A stretch of 64,000 bases of DNA, taken from positions 1,860,001 to 1,924,000 of the forward strand of contig NZ_CP113064.1 of assembly GCF_026625805.1 (NCBI RefSeq), read 5' to 3'. Both the position numbers and the translations under genes were made by a program. The notes beneath the pieces were generated by a model. It made no database searches. It saw only the letters and a list, made by a program, of their open reading frames with translations, and had not been told where the DNA came from. Shown piece by piece: positions 29,271-41,374 of the stretch; the first letter of the stretch is position 1, and the number at the start of each line of letters is the position of its first letter. Source of the stretch: Brevundimonas sp. SL130. GTDB taxonomy: Bacteria > Pseudomonadota > Alphaproteobacteria > Caulobacterales > Caulobacteraceae.

Positions 29271-30908
29271 ATGACGCTGGGCTTGATGCAGGATTGGCCG
29301 CTGACGGTCGACAAGATCATCGACCATGCCAAAAATTGGCATGGTGACCGTGAGGTCGTGACGCGGTCGGTCGAAGGACCCATAGTCCGCACCACCTATG
29401 GCCGGATCCACGACCGCGCCAAACGGGTGTCCAATGCCTTGAAGGCGTGGGGAATCCAGCCGGGAGATCGTGTCGCCACCCTGGCCTGGAACACTGATCG
29501 CCATATCGAGACCTGGTACGGCGTCATGGGCATGGGCGCCGTCTGCCACACCCTGAATCCTCGCCTGTTTCCCGAGCAGCTGGTCTACATCATCAACCAC
29601 GCCGAGGACCGGGTCATCTTCACCGACCTGACCTTCGTGCCGTTGCTGGAAGCCATCCTGCCGCACATTCCCAAGGTGGAGCGGGTCATCATCATGACCG
29701 ACGACGCCCATATGCCGCAGACCCGCCTGCCACGCGCGGAATCCTACGATCGGATCGTGGCGGAGCAATCCGCCGACGTCGAGTGGGGCGCGTTCGACGA
29801 GAACACGGCGTGCGGCCTTTGCTACACGTCCGGCACGACGGGCAATCCGAAGGGGGTGCTGTACTCGCACCGCTCAAACTTCCTGCACACCTTCATGGCG
29901 CTCCAGTCCTCGGTGGTCGGCGGCAAGACCAGCGACGTCATCCTGCCTGTCGTGCCCATGTTCCACGCCAACGCCTGGGGCATCGCCTTCGTCGGCCCCG
30001 CATCGGGTTGCAAACTGGTGATGCCGGGCGCCCGGATGGACGGCGAGGCCCTTTACGAGCTGCTGGAAACCGAAGGCGTCACCTTCTCCGCCGCCGTGCC
30101 GACGGTCTGGCAGGGACTGCTGGCGCATATGCGGCAGAACGGCCTCAAACTCTCGACCGTCAAGCGGGTGCTGATCGGTGGTTCGGCCGTACCCGAAAGC
30201 CTGATCCGCGCCTTCCATGATGACTATGGCATCGAGGTGCTTCAGGGCTGGGGCATGACCGAGACCTCGCCCATCGGCACCCTGTCGAACATGACGCCCG
30301 AGACGGCGGCCCTGCCGTTCGAAGAACAGCTGAAGTATCGCACCAAACAGGGCACGCCGCCGCTGGGGATCGAGCTGACGCTGAAGGACGACGCCGGCCG
30401 TGAGTTGCCGCATGACGGCGCCACCTTCGGCCATCTGATGGTCAAGGGGCCGACCGTGGCCCGTGGCTATTTCCGCGAGGAAGGCTCGATTCTGGACGCC
30501 GGCGGCTTCTTCGACACGGGCGACGTGGCGACGGTGGACGACCTGGGCTTCATGCAGATCACCGACCGGTCCAAGGACGTGATCAAGTCCGGCGGCGAAT
30601 GGATCAGCTCCATCGAGATCGAGAACATCGCCGTGGGCCACCCCAAGGTCGAACTGGCCGCCGTTATCGGCGCGGCACACGCCAAATGGGACGAACGGCC
30701 GGTTCTGTTGGTCAAGCTGAAGGCCGGCGAGGCGCTGGACAAGCAGGAGCATCTCGACTTCCTGCATGGCAAGATCGCCAAATGGTGGATGCCGGACGAC
30801 GTGGTGGCTGTGGATGAAATTCCCCTGGGCGCCACGGGGAAGATCGACAAGAAGCTTCTGCGCGAGCGGATGAAGGACTACCGTTTGCCCGAAATTCAGC
30901 CCGCCTGA
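29271..30908 (+). CDS. Acyl-CoA synthetase (AlkK-type fatty-acid CoA ligase)
   Basis: This 545-residue AMP-forming ligase has the P-loop-like [12 protein letters not shown] at about 185-196, [11 protein letters not shown], the adenylate-binding [13 protein letters not shown], and the catalytic lysine region GKIDKKLL near the C-terminus. It begins [20 protein letters not shown], as in medium/long-chain AlkK-type enzymes. It activates fatty acids for beta-oxidation. AGGGA lies upstream of the ATG at 29271. A DUF1499 gene follows after 15 bp. Confidence 0.93.
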   Translation: MTLGLMQDWPLTVDKIIDHAKNWHGDREVVTRSVEGPIVRTTYGRIHDRAKRVSNALKAWGIQPGDRVATLAWNTDRHIETWYGVMGMGAVCHTLNPRLFPEQLVYIINHAEDRVIFTDLTFVPLLEAILPHIPKVERVIIMTDDAHMPQTRLPRAESYDRIVAEQSADVEWGAFDENTACGLCYTSGTTGNPKGVLYSHRSNFLHTFMALQSSVVGGKTSDVILPVVPMFHANAWGIAFVGPASGCKLVMPGARMDGEALYELLETEGVTFSAAVPTVWQGLLAHMRQNGLKLSTVKRVLIGGSAVPESLIRAFHDDYGIEVLQGWGMTETSPIGTLSNMTPETAALPFEEQLKYRTKQGTPPLGIELTLKDDAGRELPHDGATFGHLMVKGPTVARGYFREEGSILDAGGFFDTGDVATVDDLGFMQITDRSKDVIKSGGEWISSIEIENIAVGHPKVELAAVIGAAHAKWDERPVLLVKLKAGEALDKQEHLDFLHGKIAKWWMPDDVVAVDEIPLGATGKIDKKLLRERMKDYRLPEIQPA

Positions 30909-30923
30909 TTCCATGGAGCGCCG

Positions 30924-31610
30924 ATGCCGTCGATCAAGCCCGTTCCCGCCCTGATCCCCTGGCTGACGGCGCTGACGGCGGCGCCGATGGTGCTGGTGGT
31001 TGCGGCGATGGCGGCGACGCTGTTCGGCGGGGTGGACCGGGCGATCACCTATGATCTGCTGACCTGGACGGTGGCGCGGGGCCTGGCCTGGGTCGGATGT
31101 GTCGTTGCTCTGATCGTGGCGGTTCTGACGCTCAGGGATTTGGGGCGGCATTGGATCTACGCCGCGATCGCCATAGTCTTGGCCGGCGCGACCCTGGGCG
31201 TCTTCTTGTATCAGGGCCTACGCTTGGCCGAACCGACGCCGCGCGACATCAGCACCCATGTCGCCGAACCACCGGCCTATAGGCGTTTGGCGGATCTACA
31301 CCCTGGCGTCTCGGCCGTGACAGGGCCGGAGACCTGCCCTGCCGCGCGCTCGATCCCGACCCAAGTGCTGGCGCAACAGGCGGTCTCGGCCCTGGTCGAC
31401 GCCGGCTTCCCTGTGGTTCGCGCCGCAACCTTCGAGGTGGAAGGGGTTCATGAAGGCGCATGGTTCGGCTTCGCATATGACGCCGTGATCCGCATCCGGC
31501 CCGGCCGCACAGACATTCGCGTCGCTGCGCGCGATCCCCGACCCGACGGCGGCGCGACCTGTCGCCTGATGGGCAAGATCGTCGCCGCGCTGGAAGAGGA
31601 AGTTCGTTAG
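30924..31610 (+). CDS. DUF1499 membrane protein
   Basis: This 228-residue protein has about three N-terminal transmembrane helices (roughly 10-35, 50-70, 75-95). A soluble DUF1499 domain follows, with DISTHVAEPPAYRRL and TDIRVAARDPRPDGGATCRL. The function is unknown. It is probably in one operon with the acyl-CoA ligase. Its 3' end overlaps the convergent MBL hydrolase by four bases. Confidence 0.8.
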   Translation: MPSIKPVPALIPWLTALTAAPMVLVVAAMAATLFGGVDRAITYDLLTWTVARGLAWVGCVVALIVAVLTLRDLGRHWIYAAIAIVLAGATLGVFLYQGLRLAEPTPRDISTHVAEPPAYRRLADLHPGVSAVTGPETCPAARSIPTQVLAQQAVSALVDAGFPVVRAATFEVEGVHEGAWFGFAYDAVIRIRPGRTDIRVAARDPRPDGGATCRLMGKIVAALEEEVR

Positions 31611-32524
31611 GCGGGACGGAATTCGGCGTGGAGTCCAGGTTCGCCGGCGACCGTCGCCGCGCCGTCTTCCACCAGCTTGATCAAGTGAGCGAGGACTGAC
31701 AGCGACGCCGCCGGCCAAAGCCGTTGGTCCACCGCGGCATACAGGGCCGGGACCATTTGTGCGGCTGTGCGGTCGCCGGCCATAAGCCGTTGCCTCACCT
31801 GGTCCTCCCGCTCCAGCCGGTGCGCCCGATAGGCCGCCAGGAAGGGCGCAGGATCCGTCACGGGTGCACCGTGCGTCGGCCATAGGGTTGCGAAATCCCG
31901 GCCGATCACGGCGTCCAGGCTGGCCATATAGTCCCGCATGTTTCCGTCCGGCGGCGCGACGACGCTGGTCGCCCAACCCATGACATGATCGCCGCTGAAC
32001 AGGGCGTTTTCCTCTTTCAGAGCGAACGCCATGTGGTTCGAGGCGTGGCCAGGCGTGAAAACCGCCTCCATCGTCCAGCCGTCCCCTCCGATCAACTCGC
32101 CGCCCGTCAGCACGACATCGGGCGCGAAGTCGGCGTCCTCGTCTTCGTCCAAGGCGCCTGAGGCGTGGGTTTCGCGCGTCGGCGGTCGCGCCGCCAGGAT
32201 CCTAGCGCCTGTTCGCTCTGCGAAGGGGTGGGCGAGGGGGGCGTGATCGCGATGGGTGTGGGTCACCAGAACATGACTGACCGTCCGCCCTTCAACAGCC
32301 GCTAGCAGGGCGCTGAGATGCGAATCGTCGAGTGGTCCGGGATCGACTACCGCGACGGACGCCCCCGTTCCTGGCCGACCCACGACGTAGGTCCCCGTTC
32401 CCGTGAAGGTGAAGGGCCCCGGATTGTCGGCGATCACCCGCTGTACGAGCGGGGACACCTGGTCCCGGCGTCCATAGGCGAAGTCGAAATCACGCACGAA
32501 AGGAATCACTGTCGCTCGCTCCAC
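31607..32524 (-). CDS. Metallo-beta-lactamase-fold hydrolase
   Basis: This 305-residue enzyme has the di-metal motif THTHRDH with His89, His91, Asp93 and His94. Later metal ligands lie in TPGHASNH and LFSGDHVMGW. A winged-helix-like C-terminal region of about 60 residues makes it similar to the LACTB2/RNase-like MBL group. The natural substrate is unclear. The start codon is GTG, and an alternative internal start is not obvious. Confidence 0.88.
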   Translation of the reverse strand: MERATVIPFVRDFDFAYGRRDQVSPLVQRVIADNPGPFTFTGTGTYVVGRPGTGASVAVVDPGPLDDSHLSALLAAVEGRTVSHVLVTHTHRDHAPLAHPFAERTGARILAARPPTRETHASGALDEDEDADFAPDVVLTGGELIGGDGWTMEAVFTPGHASNHMAFALKEENALFSGDHVMGWATSVVAPPDGNMRDYMASLDAVIGRDFATLWPTHGAPVTDPAPFLAAYRAHRLEREDQVRQRLMAGDRTAAQMVPALYAAVDQRLWPAASLSVLAHLIKLVEDGAATVAGEPGLHAEFRPA

Positions 32525-32575
32525 TGGCCTGCGCCTTGCCTTAACGCCTAGGTAACCTCTGTTGGAGCGCCGGTC

Positions 32576-32722
32576 ATGGCCCGTTCTATCACCTTCGCTG
32601 TCTCAAATCGGCTCCAGCCCGTCGTCGCAGCCGTGATCTGTCTCATGGCGGCGCAACTGGTTGCGGCCTCCTGCACGCCGGAGCCCGCGCCGTACGCGAG
32701 CCGGGTCGCGGTGGAGCGATAA
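32576..32722 (+). CDS. 48-residue putative lipoprotein/secreted peptide
   Basis: This short frame runs against both neighbours. The ATG has GGAG at 32564-32567. The peptide has a basic start (MARSITFAVSNRLQ), a hydrophobic helix (about 15-31) and a lipobox-like VAASC at Cys33. A short tail, TPEPAPYASRVAVER, follows. This resembles the tiny entericidin-like lipoproteins of alphaproteobacteria in architecture, not in clear sequence. Evidence is the frame, ribosome-binding site and signal only. Confidence 0.45.
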   Translation: MARSITFAVSNRLQPVVAAVICLMAAQLVAASCTPEPAPYASRVAVER

Positions 32723-32726
32723 TAGC

Positions 32727-33254
32727 CTACTGACGTCGAACGCGAACGGCGCGACTGTTTCCGATCGTCAACATATAGCTGCCGAGAGACGCCCGGCGAA
32801 CGCGGACATTTTCGCCTGCGCGGTTTCTGAACCGAACGTCGCCTGAGTCGATCTGTCGCCACTCAGACTTGTCCGCCAATCTGAATATCCATTTGCCTTC
32901 ACTGGAAATGGTGGCGGCCGCCAGTGTTGTTTCGATCGAATCCAACGCCGGTTCCTGATCCAGGTTTGGTCGGCCGGCGAACGGATTGACGATCTCAAAT
33001 CCAAACAACTGCCGATTCGTCTCCCGGACCTGCGCCCGGTCGAGCACGACCACTTCCCCCGTCCGTTCGGCCGCGTCCAAGGCAGCCACAGCTCTGTCAA
33101 AACAAGCCAGTCGAGCAGCGTCCGTCGTGATCGAGCGGCAACGGGCGACTTCGTCGAGGCTGCTTGCGCGATCCTGATAACCTGCAGCGAAAACGCTTCC
33201 GCTAAAGCAGAGCGTGATCGTGAAATACGCCGAAAAAGCCATAATCTGTCGCAT
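32727..33254 (-). CDS. Secreted hypothetical protein
   Basis: This 175-residue protein has a cleavable signal (about 1-23, ending SVFAA). It contains a paired-cysteine motif ARCRSITTDAARLACFDRAV, seen in several periplasmic proteins, then a beta-rich C-terminal half (SEGKWIFRLADKSEWRQID, VRVRRASLGSYML). I cannot assign a family with confidence. It probably resides in the periplasm. The roughly 276 bp between it and the divergent receptor gene hold nothing I could name. Confidence 0.7.
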   Translation of the reverse strand: MRQIMAFSAYFTITLCFSGSVFAAGYQDRASSLDEVARCRSITTDAARLACFDRAVAALDAAERTGEVVVLDRAQVRETNRQLFGFEIVNPFAGRPNLDQEPALDSIETTLAAATISSEGKWIFRLADKSEWRQIDSGDVRFRNRAGENVRVRRASLGSYMLTIGNSRAVRVRRQ

Positions 33255-33530
33255 CTAACGGCCCTCAATACCCGGCAAGTCGGAAAAATTTCTCCACTGA
33301 CGGCGCTATGTCCAGCGGATTTTGCACTTCTGCACCGTCGGTGTCCATGGCGTGGCTGATTTGCGACAGTCCTGCCACAATGGGGTGGCCAATATGCAAT
33401 TGTCATGGCGGTCCAGTGAAATGCGGGTCAACACTTTGTTGTTCGTGTCACGTCGGAAACGGAGTGGGGCGAAAAACAATGTCTTCGTGCCGTGGGGCCG
33501 ATGCGACCTGAACCTTGGAGGGTTATCAAC

Positions 33531-36500
33531 GTGAGAGCACAGAACCAGCGTAGGCGTCTTTTGGCGTCGACCATGATCGCGGGCTTCGCCGCTATTGGCA
33601 TGGCGGCCCCCGCAATGGCTCAATCGACCGAGGACGAGAGCGCCACCGTTTCAGAGATCGTCGTCACGGGTTCGCGCATTCGTCAGGCCAACCTTGTCAC
33701 GACCAGCCCGGTGACACAGGTCACGGCTGAGGACGTCCGCGAGTCGGGCGTCAGCCGCGTTGAAGACCTGGTCACCCAACTGCCCCAGGCTTTCGCCGCG
33801 CAAAACTCGACCGTGTCCAACGGCGCCACGGGCACCGCAACGGTTTCGCTGCGCAACCTCGGTTCGACCCGCACCCTGGTGCTGATCGACGGCAAGCGCA
33901 TGCCGTATGGTTCGCCGCTGGATGCGGCGGCCGACCTCAACCAAATCCCGGCCCAACTGGTCGAGCGTGTCGAAGTCCTGACCGGCGGCGCCTCGGCCGT
34001 TTATGGTTCGGATGCTATCGCAGGCGTCGTCAACTTCATCATGAAGAAGGATTTCGAGGGTCTCGAAATCACCGCCCAGTATGGCCAATATCTGCACCAC
34101 AACGACTATGACGGTCCTGGCAACCTTCGCTCGGTGATCGAGGGACGGGCCGCGACCAACCCGGCGCAGTACCAAATGCCCGACGACGACGTTCAGACCG
34201 GCTTCAGCCGCGAGATCACCGCCATCATGGGCGTAAGCTCGCCTGACGGTAAGGGCAACATCACGGCCTATGCCGGCTATCGCAAAAACAACAAGGTTCT
34301 CGGCCGCGACTACGATTACGCGGCCTGCTCGCTCGGCGGGCAGAATACGGCGGGTGACAGCTTCACCTGCGGCGGTTCCGGTACTTCGTATCCGGGTCAG
34401 TTCACCGACTTCGCCAACTACGCCTATACGCTGGACGCCAACAATGACTTCGTCCCGTATGTGGCCGCGCGTGACGCCTATAACTTCGGCCCGCTGAACT
34501 ACTACCAACGCCCCGACGAGCGTTACAACCTGGGCGCCTTCGCGCACTATCAGGTCAACGACAAGATCGAGGCCTTCGCCCAGCTGATGTTCAACGACTA
34601 TCAGTCGGTGGCTCAGATTGCGCCGTCGGGCAACTTCGGCAACACCGCCACGATCAACTGCGACAACCCGCTGATGTCGACCCAACAGCGGGGCCTGATC
34701 TGCGAAAGCGATCTGGTCGCCGACATCATCGACGATCCGGACACCACCGACAATGAGGTCCAGGACTTCATCGACGGCGTGATCGCCGGCGGCGGCACGT
34801 CGGCCCAGGCCTTGGCTCAGATCGCGGCGGCGGCCGGGGTGCAATCCTGCACCGGAACCGGAGATGATCTGATTGATCCTTGCCCGCTGTACATCCTGCG
34901 ACGCAACGTCGAGGGCGGTGGTCGTCAATCGCACCTGAACTATGAGTCCTATCGCGGCGTCATCGGGATTCGTGGCGAGCTGGACGCCGCCTGGAGCTAT
35001 GAGGTTTCGGCCCAGTACTCCAAGGTCCGGCTGGCCCAGATCTATCGCAACGAGTTCTCGGTCTCCCGTCTGACGCGCGCCCTCGACGTTATCGATGTCG
35101 ATGGCGTTGCTACCTGTCGGTCGGCCGCGTCGCTCGCTCAAGGGGGTACAGGCACAGACCCGAACTGCGTGCCCTACAACCTCTTCCGTCGCGATGGCGT
35201 GACCCAGGAGGCCCTGGACTATGTGCAGGTGCCGCTGGTCATGTCCGGCTATACCGAGCAGCAGGTCGTGACGGCCTCGGTCACCGGCGATCTGACCGAC
35301 AAGGGCCTTGTTTCGCCCTGGGCTGAAAGCGGCCTGAAGCTGGCCTTGGGCATGGAATACCGTCGTGACGCCCTGGATCTGACAACCGACGTGACCTACT
35401 CGACCGGCGACGGCGCGGGTCAAGGCGGCGCCACCATCGGCCTTGGCGGCGCGAACTCGACCTACGACCTGTTCGGCGAATTCCAACTGCCGATCGTCGA
35501 AGGCTTGCCTTTCGCCGAGTCCATCACGTTGGACGGCGCCTATCGCGCCTCTGACTATGCGCTGGGCGGCAAGACCGACACCTGGAAGCTGGGCCTCGAC
35601 TATGCCCCAGTTTCGGATATCCGGTTCCGCGCCAGCTATCAGCAAGCGACGCGTGCGCCGAACGTCATCGATCTGTTCACCGCGCAGGGCTTCAATCTGT
35701 TCGACCTGGATGACGATCCCTGCGACTTCACTGACCCGGGCGAAGATGGCACCGCTTCGTCGAGCGCCTGTATCGGTTCGAACCCCTGGCAAGTCACATC
35801 CGCTCAGGCGAACAATGGCTTCCTCACCAGCCCCGCCGGCCAGTACAACTACCTGCAAGGCGGCAACCCCGAACTGAACCCCGAAGACTCCGAGACGACG
35901 ACCTTCGGTATCGTCTTCACGCCCAGCTTCCTGCCGGGCTTCAACATGTCGGTTGACTATTTCGACATCGAGATCACCAATCTGATCTCGTCGATCGGCG
36001 CCGCCAACACGCTGAACGCCTGCTACACGGGCGGTCTGCAACAGGCGTGCGAGCTGATCCAGCGGAATGCCAACGGCTCGCTGTGGTCCGGCGACGGCGT
36101 GGTGGTCGATCTGAACACCAACATCGGGGGCCTAAAGACCTCGGGCATCGACCTTAACGCCGGCTACAACATCGACCTCGCCGACTTCGGCGCGGCCAGC
36201 TTCGGCACGCTCGGTTTCTCCTTCACCGGCACCTGGCTGGAAAGCCTGGAGACCGACACCGGCCTGGGCTTCGCCAACTCGGTGTTCGATTGCGCCGGCA
36301 AGTTCGGCAACACCTGCGCCGCCAACGGCATCGCCGCCTCGCCCGAATGGCGTCACCGCGCCTCGGTGTCCTGGGGCACGCCGTGGGATGGTGTGAATCT
36401 GGGCGCCACGTGGCGCTACATTTCCGCGGTCGATATCGACTCCGGCTCCACGACCCGTCTGGACAGCACTCTGGAAGAGCAGCACTACCTCGATCTCAAC

Positions 36501-36674
36501 GGGTCGTGGCAGCTGCAGGACAACGTCACCCTGCGTGGCGGCGTCAACAATGTGCTCGATAACGATCCGCCGCTGTCCTACTCGGTCGGCACCACGGGGA
36601 ATAACAACACCTATCCGCAAGTCTATGATGCGATGGGCCGTTACGCCTTCATCAGCGTGACCGCGAGCTTCTAA
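33531..36674 (+). CDS. TonB-dependent outer-membrane receptor
   Basis: This protein of about 1047 residues has a signal peptide cleaved after APAMA (residue 30) and a TonB-box-like segment SEIVVTGSRI. The plug domain contains VSLRNLGSTRTLVLIDGKR and GGASAVYGSDAIAGVVNFI, and a 22-strand barrel ends in the C-terminal aromatic ISVTASF. It imports a siderophore, cobalamin, sugar or other large substrate with TonB energy. The ligand cannot be deduced. The GTG start at 33531 is set by GGAGG about 9 bp upstream. Two extra cysteine pairs in extracellular loops are suggested by the sequence. A strong terminator follows. Confidence 0.93.
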   Translation: MRAQNQRRRLLASTMIAGFAAIGMAAPAMAQSTEDESATVSEIVVTGSRIRQANLVTTSPVTQVTAEDVRESGVSRVEDLVTQLPQAFAAQNSTVSNGATGTATVSLRNLGSTRTLVLIDGKRMPYGSPLDAAADLNQIPAQLVERVEVLTGGASAVYGSDAIAGVVNFIMKKDFEGLEITAQYGQYLHHNDYDGPGNLRSVIEGRAATNPAQYQMPDDDVQTGFSREITAIMGVSSPDGKGNITAYAGYRKNNKVLGRDYDYAACSLGGQNTAGDSFTCGGSGTSYPGQFTDFANYAYTLDANNDFVPYVAARDAYNFGPLNYYQRPDERYNLGAFAHYQVNDKIEAFAQLMFNDYQSVAQIAPSGNFGNTATINCDNPLMSTQQRGLICESDLVADIIDDPDTTDNEVQDFIDGVIAGGGTSAQALAQIAAAAGVQSCTGTGDDLIDPCPLYILRRNVEGGGRQSHLNYESYRGVIGIRGELDAAWSYEVSAQYSKVRLAQIYRNEFSVSRLTRALDVIDVDGVATCRSAASLAQGGTGTDPNCVPYNLFRRDGVTQEALDYVQVPLVMSGYTEQQVVTASVTGDLTDKGLVSPWAESGLKLALGMEYRRDALDLTTDVTYSTGDGAGQGGATIGLGGANSTYDLFGEFQLPIVEGLPFAESITLDGAYRASDYALGGKTDTWKLGLDYAPVSDIRFRASYQQATRAPNVIDLFTAQGFNLFDLDDDPCDFTDPGEDGTASSSACIGSNPWQVTSAQANNGFLTSPAGQYNYLQGGNPELNPEDSETTTFGIVFTPSFLPGFNMSVDYFDIEITNLISSIGAANTLNACYTGGLQQACELIQRNANGSLWSGDGVVVDLNTNIGGLKTSGIDLNAGYNIDLADFGAASFGTLGFSFTGTWLESLETDTGLGFANSVFDCAGKFGNTCAANGIAASPEWRHRASVSWGTPWDGVNLGATWRYISAVDIDSGSTTRLDSTLEEQHYLDLNGSWQLQDNVTLRGGVNNVLDNDPPLSYSVGTTGNNNTYPQVYDAMGRYAFISVTASF

Positions 36675-36699
36675 GCCCGCATATTCACCACTAGAGTTT

Positions 36700-36737
36700 G
36701 GGCGGCGGACCTTCGGGTTCGCCGCCCTTCTTTTTTT
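36700..36737 (+). terminator. Strong intrinsic terminator after the TonB receptor
   Basis: A 12-bp stem (one G-T wobble) at 36700-36711/36716-36727 has a stable TTCG tetraloop and is followed by TTCTTTTTTT. This is the best intrinsic terminator in the window. It isolates the receptor gene from the gene downstream. Confidence 0.95.
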
Positions 36738-36818
36738 GCGCCGTAGAAAAACCATTCGGGTGCTCAAGCGTTACGGTGCATTGAGACCGGGCCGGGGGGC
36801 TCAAGATCAAGGATGCCG

Positions 36819-37400
36819 ATGTTAAAGACCGCCGCTGCGCTCGCCGCCACCGTCACGCTCATGTCGGGGCTGGCTCCTGCCTTCGCCCAGGACCAGGACC
36901 AGGACGGACCGATCGTCACCGGCGTGCGGAGCGCTGAAACCGCTGACGCGCTGAAGGTGCGCGAGGCGATCGCCTATGCGAATCCGCTGCCGCGCGGCGC
37001 GCCGACGCAGGATTATCCGCTGGTGGCCTGGTGCGATGCGCTGGTGACGGGGCATGCGGATCTGGGGGAGACCCTGACCGATCATACGCCGGAGGACGTC
37101 GAACTGGTGCGTCTGGGCCGTCTGGAGGCGCAGGACTTCCGCAGCGCCCTGGCGGCGGCCGAGCCGCGTCAAACGGCGGAGGCCAAGGCTGCCGCGCAGC
37201 AGGCCGCGGCTTCCGCCAAGGCCCAGTGGGCGCCGCTGCTGGCCAGCGAGGACGAGGCGGCGCGGAGCCAGTCGTTCGGGCTGTTCTATGGTCTGCCGGG
37301 GCGGTGCGAGCATGCCGCCCGGCGTATTCGGAACAACATCACGACGCCGCCGGCGACCCCGGCCGAAGTCGGGCTGGAGGCGGCTGCGCCCGCCAACTGA
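36819..37400 (+). CDS. Secreted hypothetical protein downstream of the TonB receptor
   Basis: This protein of about 193 residues has a clear signal peptide (MLKTAAALAATVTLMSGLAPAFAQ). The mature part is Ala/Glu-rich and probably helical. It has two cysteines (in AWCDAL and GRCEHAARRI) that could form a disulfide. I recognise no family. ATG 36819 is favoured over 36813 because AAGGA is then at normal spacing. The receptor terminator separates it from the preceding gene, so any link to transport is only positional. Confidence 0.65.
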   Translation: MLKTAAALAATVTLMSGLAPAFAQDQDQDGPIVTGVRSAETADALKVREAIAYANPLPRGAPTQDYPLVAWCDALVTGHADLGETLTDHTPEDVELVRLGRLEAQDFRSALAAAEPRQTAEAKAAAQQAAASAKAQWAPLLASEDEAARSQSFGLFYGLPGRCEHAARRIRNNITTPPATPAEVGLEAAAPAN

Positions 37401-37443
37401 TCGGCCAGACGATGGACTATGGAACGGCGGTCTGAGCCTCGGC

Positions 37444-40110
<2,667 letters not shown>

Positions 40111-40119
40111 GACTGTCCT

Positions 40120-40263
40120 CCCTCTCCCATTGGGAGAGGGCTTGAGCGCACGGCGGCGAAGCCGTCGTTCTGGCGCGAAAGGGTGAGGGATAGGCGGTGC
40201 GAGTTGGCCCACCGGCGAACCCTCATCCGGCCCTGCGGGCCACCTTCTCCCCATGGGAGAAGG
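40120..40263 (-). repeat. Interspersed palindromic repeat, copy A (between metH halves)
   Basis: This element of about 144 bp is bounded by hairpins. One end is CCCTCTCCCA/TGGGAGAGGG and the other is CCTTCTCCC-CAT-GGGAGAAGG. Its interior matches the element at 58134-58145 plus 59347-59507 in opposite orientation, sharing blocks such as GGTGGGCCAACTCGCAC and CGCGCCAGAACGACGG. It lies within the metH operon, where its hairpins could affect mRNA processing. That effect is inferred. Confidence 0.8.
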
Positions 40264-40279
40264 AAAGAACGCGTCGCCA

Positions 40280-41374
40280 TCACGCCACCATCTCGAACGG
40301 TTCCAGCCCCGACAGCCGCAAGGCCACCGGCCGTTCCGGGATGGCGCGGGGCTTCAGCGGCGCGACCTCTTCGGCGACGTGCTTGATGTGGTCCGGCGTG
40401 GTGCCGCAGCAGCCGCCGACGATGTTGACCAGACCGGACGCCGCCCATTCCTCGATGAAGTGGGCGGTCTCGTGCGGTTCCTCGTCGTACTGGCCCATGG
40501 CGTTGGGCAGGCCGGCGTTGGGATAGGCGGCGACCAGGGTGTCGGCGACGCGGCTCAGTTCGGCGATGAAGGGGCGCATCAGGTCGGCGCCCAGGGCGCA
40601 GTTGAAGCCGACGGCGAAGGGTTTGGCGTGGCGCACGCTGTTCCAGAAGGCCTCGGCCGTCTGGCCCGACAGGGTGCGGCCCGAACGGTCGGTGATGGTG
40701 CCGCTGATCCAGATGGGCAGGGCGTCCATGCCCTCGTCCTCCAGATCCTTGATCGCCTTGATGCAGGCCTTGCAGTTCAGCGTGTCGGTGATGGTCTCGA
40801 TCAGATAGAGATCGACCCCGCCTTCGTTCAGGGCGCGGATCTGATGACGATAGGCTTCATAGACTTGGTCGAAGGTCACGCTGCGGGCGCCGGGGTCGTT
40901 CACGTCGGACGACATGGACAGCATCTTGTTCAGCGGGCCGATGGAGCCGGCGGCGAAGCGCGGCTTGTGCGGCTCCTTTTCCGTCCAGCGGTCGGCGGCG
41001 GCGCGGGCCAGTTTGGCGCCTTCCAGATTGATGTCCCACACCGCCTGGGCGTCCAGGGCGTAGTCCTCCTGGGCGATGGTGGTGCCGGAGAAGGTGTTGG
41101 TCTCGGAGATGTCGGCGCCGGCGGCGTAATACTGGTCGTGCAGGTCCGAGATGATGTCCGGGCGGGTGATGCAGAGGATGTCGTTGTTCCCCTTCATCTG
41201 GTGCGCCTCGTCATAGCCGTTGGCGGCGACGAAGCGGTCGGCGCGGAAGTCGGCTTCGGACAGGCCGCGACGCTGGATCATCACGCCCCAGGATCCGTCG
41301 AGGACCAGAATGCGTTCCTTGGCCGCCTGATGCAGGGCGGCGATGCGTTGTGCACGGGTGAGGGGGGAGGTCAT
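40280..41374 (-). CDS. Methionine synthase, homocysteine methyltransferase part (split MetH, N-terminal protein)
   Basis: This 364-residue homocysteine S-methyltransferase domain protein opens with [13 protein letters not shown]. Its zinc ligands are the Cys in GFNCALG and the Cys pair in GGCCGTTP. It is the N-terminal module of MetH as a free protein and must act together with the 888-residue partner to transfer the methyl group from cobalamin to homocysteine. It follows metF with adjoining ends, so it belongs to the same operon. Confidence 0.93.
   Translation of the reverse strand: MTSPLTRAQRIAALHQAAKERILVLDGSWGVMIQRRGLSEADFRADRFVAANGYDEAHQMKGNNDILCITRPDIISDLHDQYYAAGADISETNTFSGTTIAQEDYALDAQAVWDINLEGAKLARAAADRWTEKEPHKPRFAAGSIGPLNKMLSMSSDVNDPGARSVTFDQVYEAYRHQIRALNEGGVDLYLIETITDTLNCKACIKAIKDLEDEGMDALPIWISGTITDRSGRTLSGQTAEAFWNSVRHAKPFAVGFNCALGADLMRPFIAELSRVADTLVAAYPNAGLPNAMGQYDEEPHETAHFIEEWAASGLVNIVGGCCGTTPDHIKHVAEEVAPLKPRAIPERPVALRLSGLEPFEMVA

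Noticed and set aside
33651..36041. Minus-strand frame of almost 800 codons inside the TonB receptor gene
   Set aside because: It is an antisense shadow of a clear receptor gene, with no start signal, motif or plausible composition.
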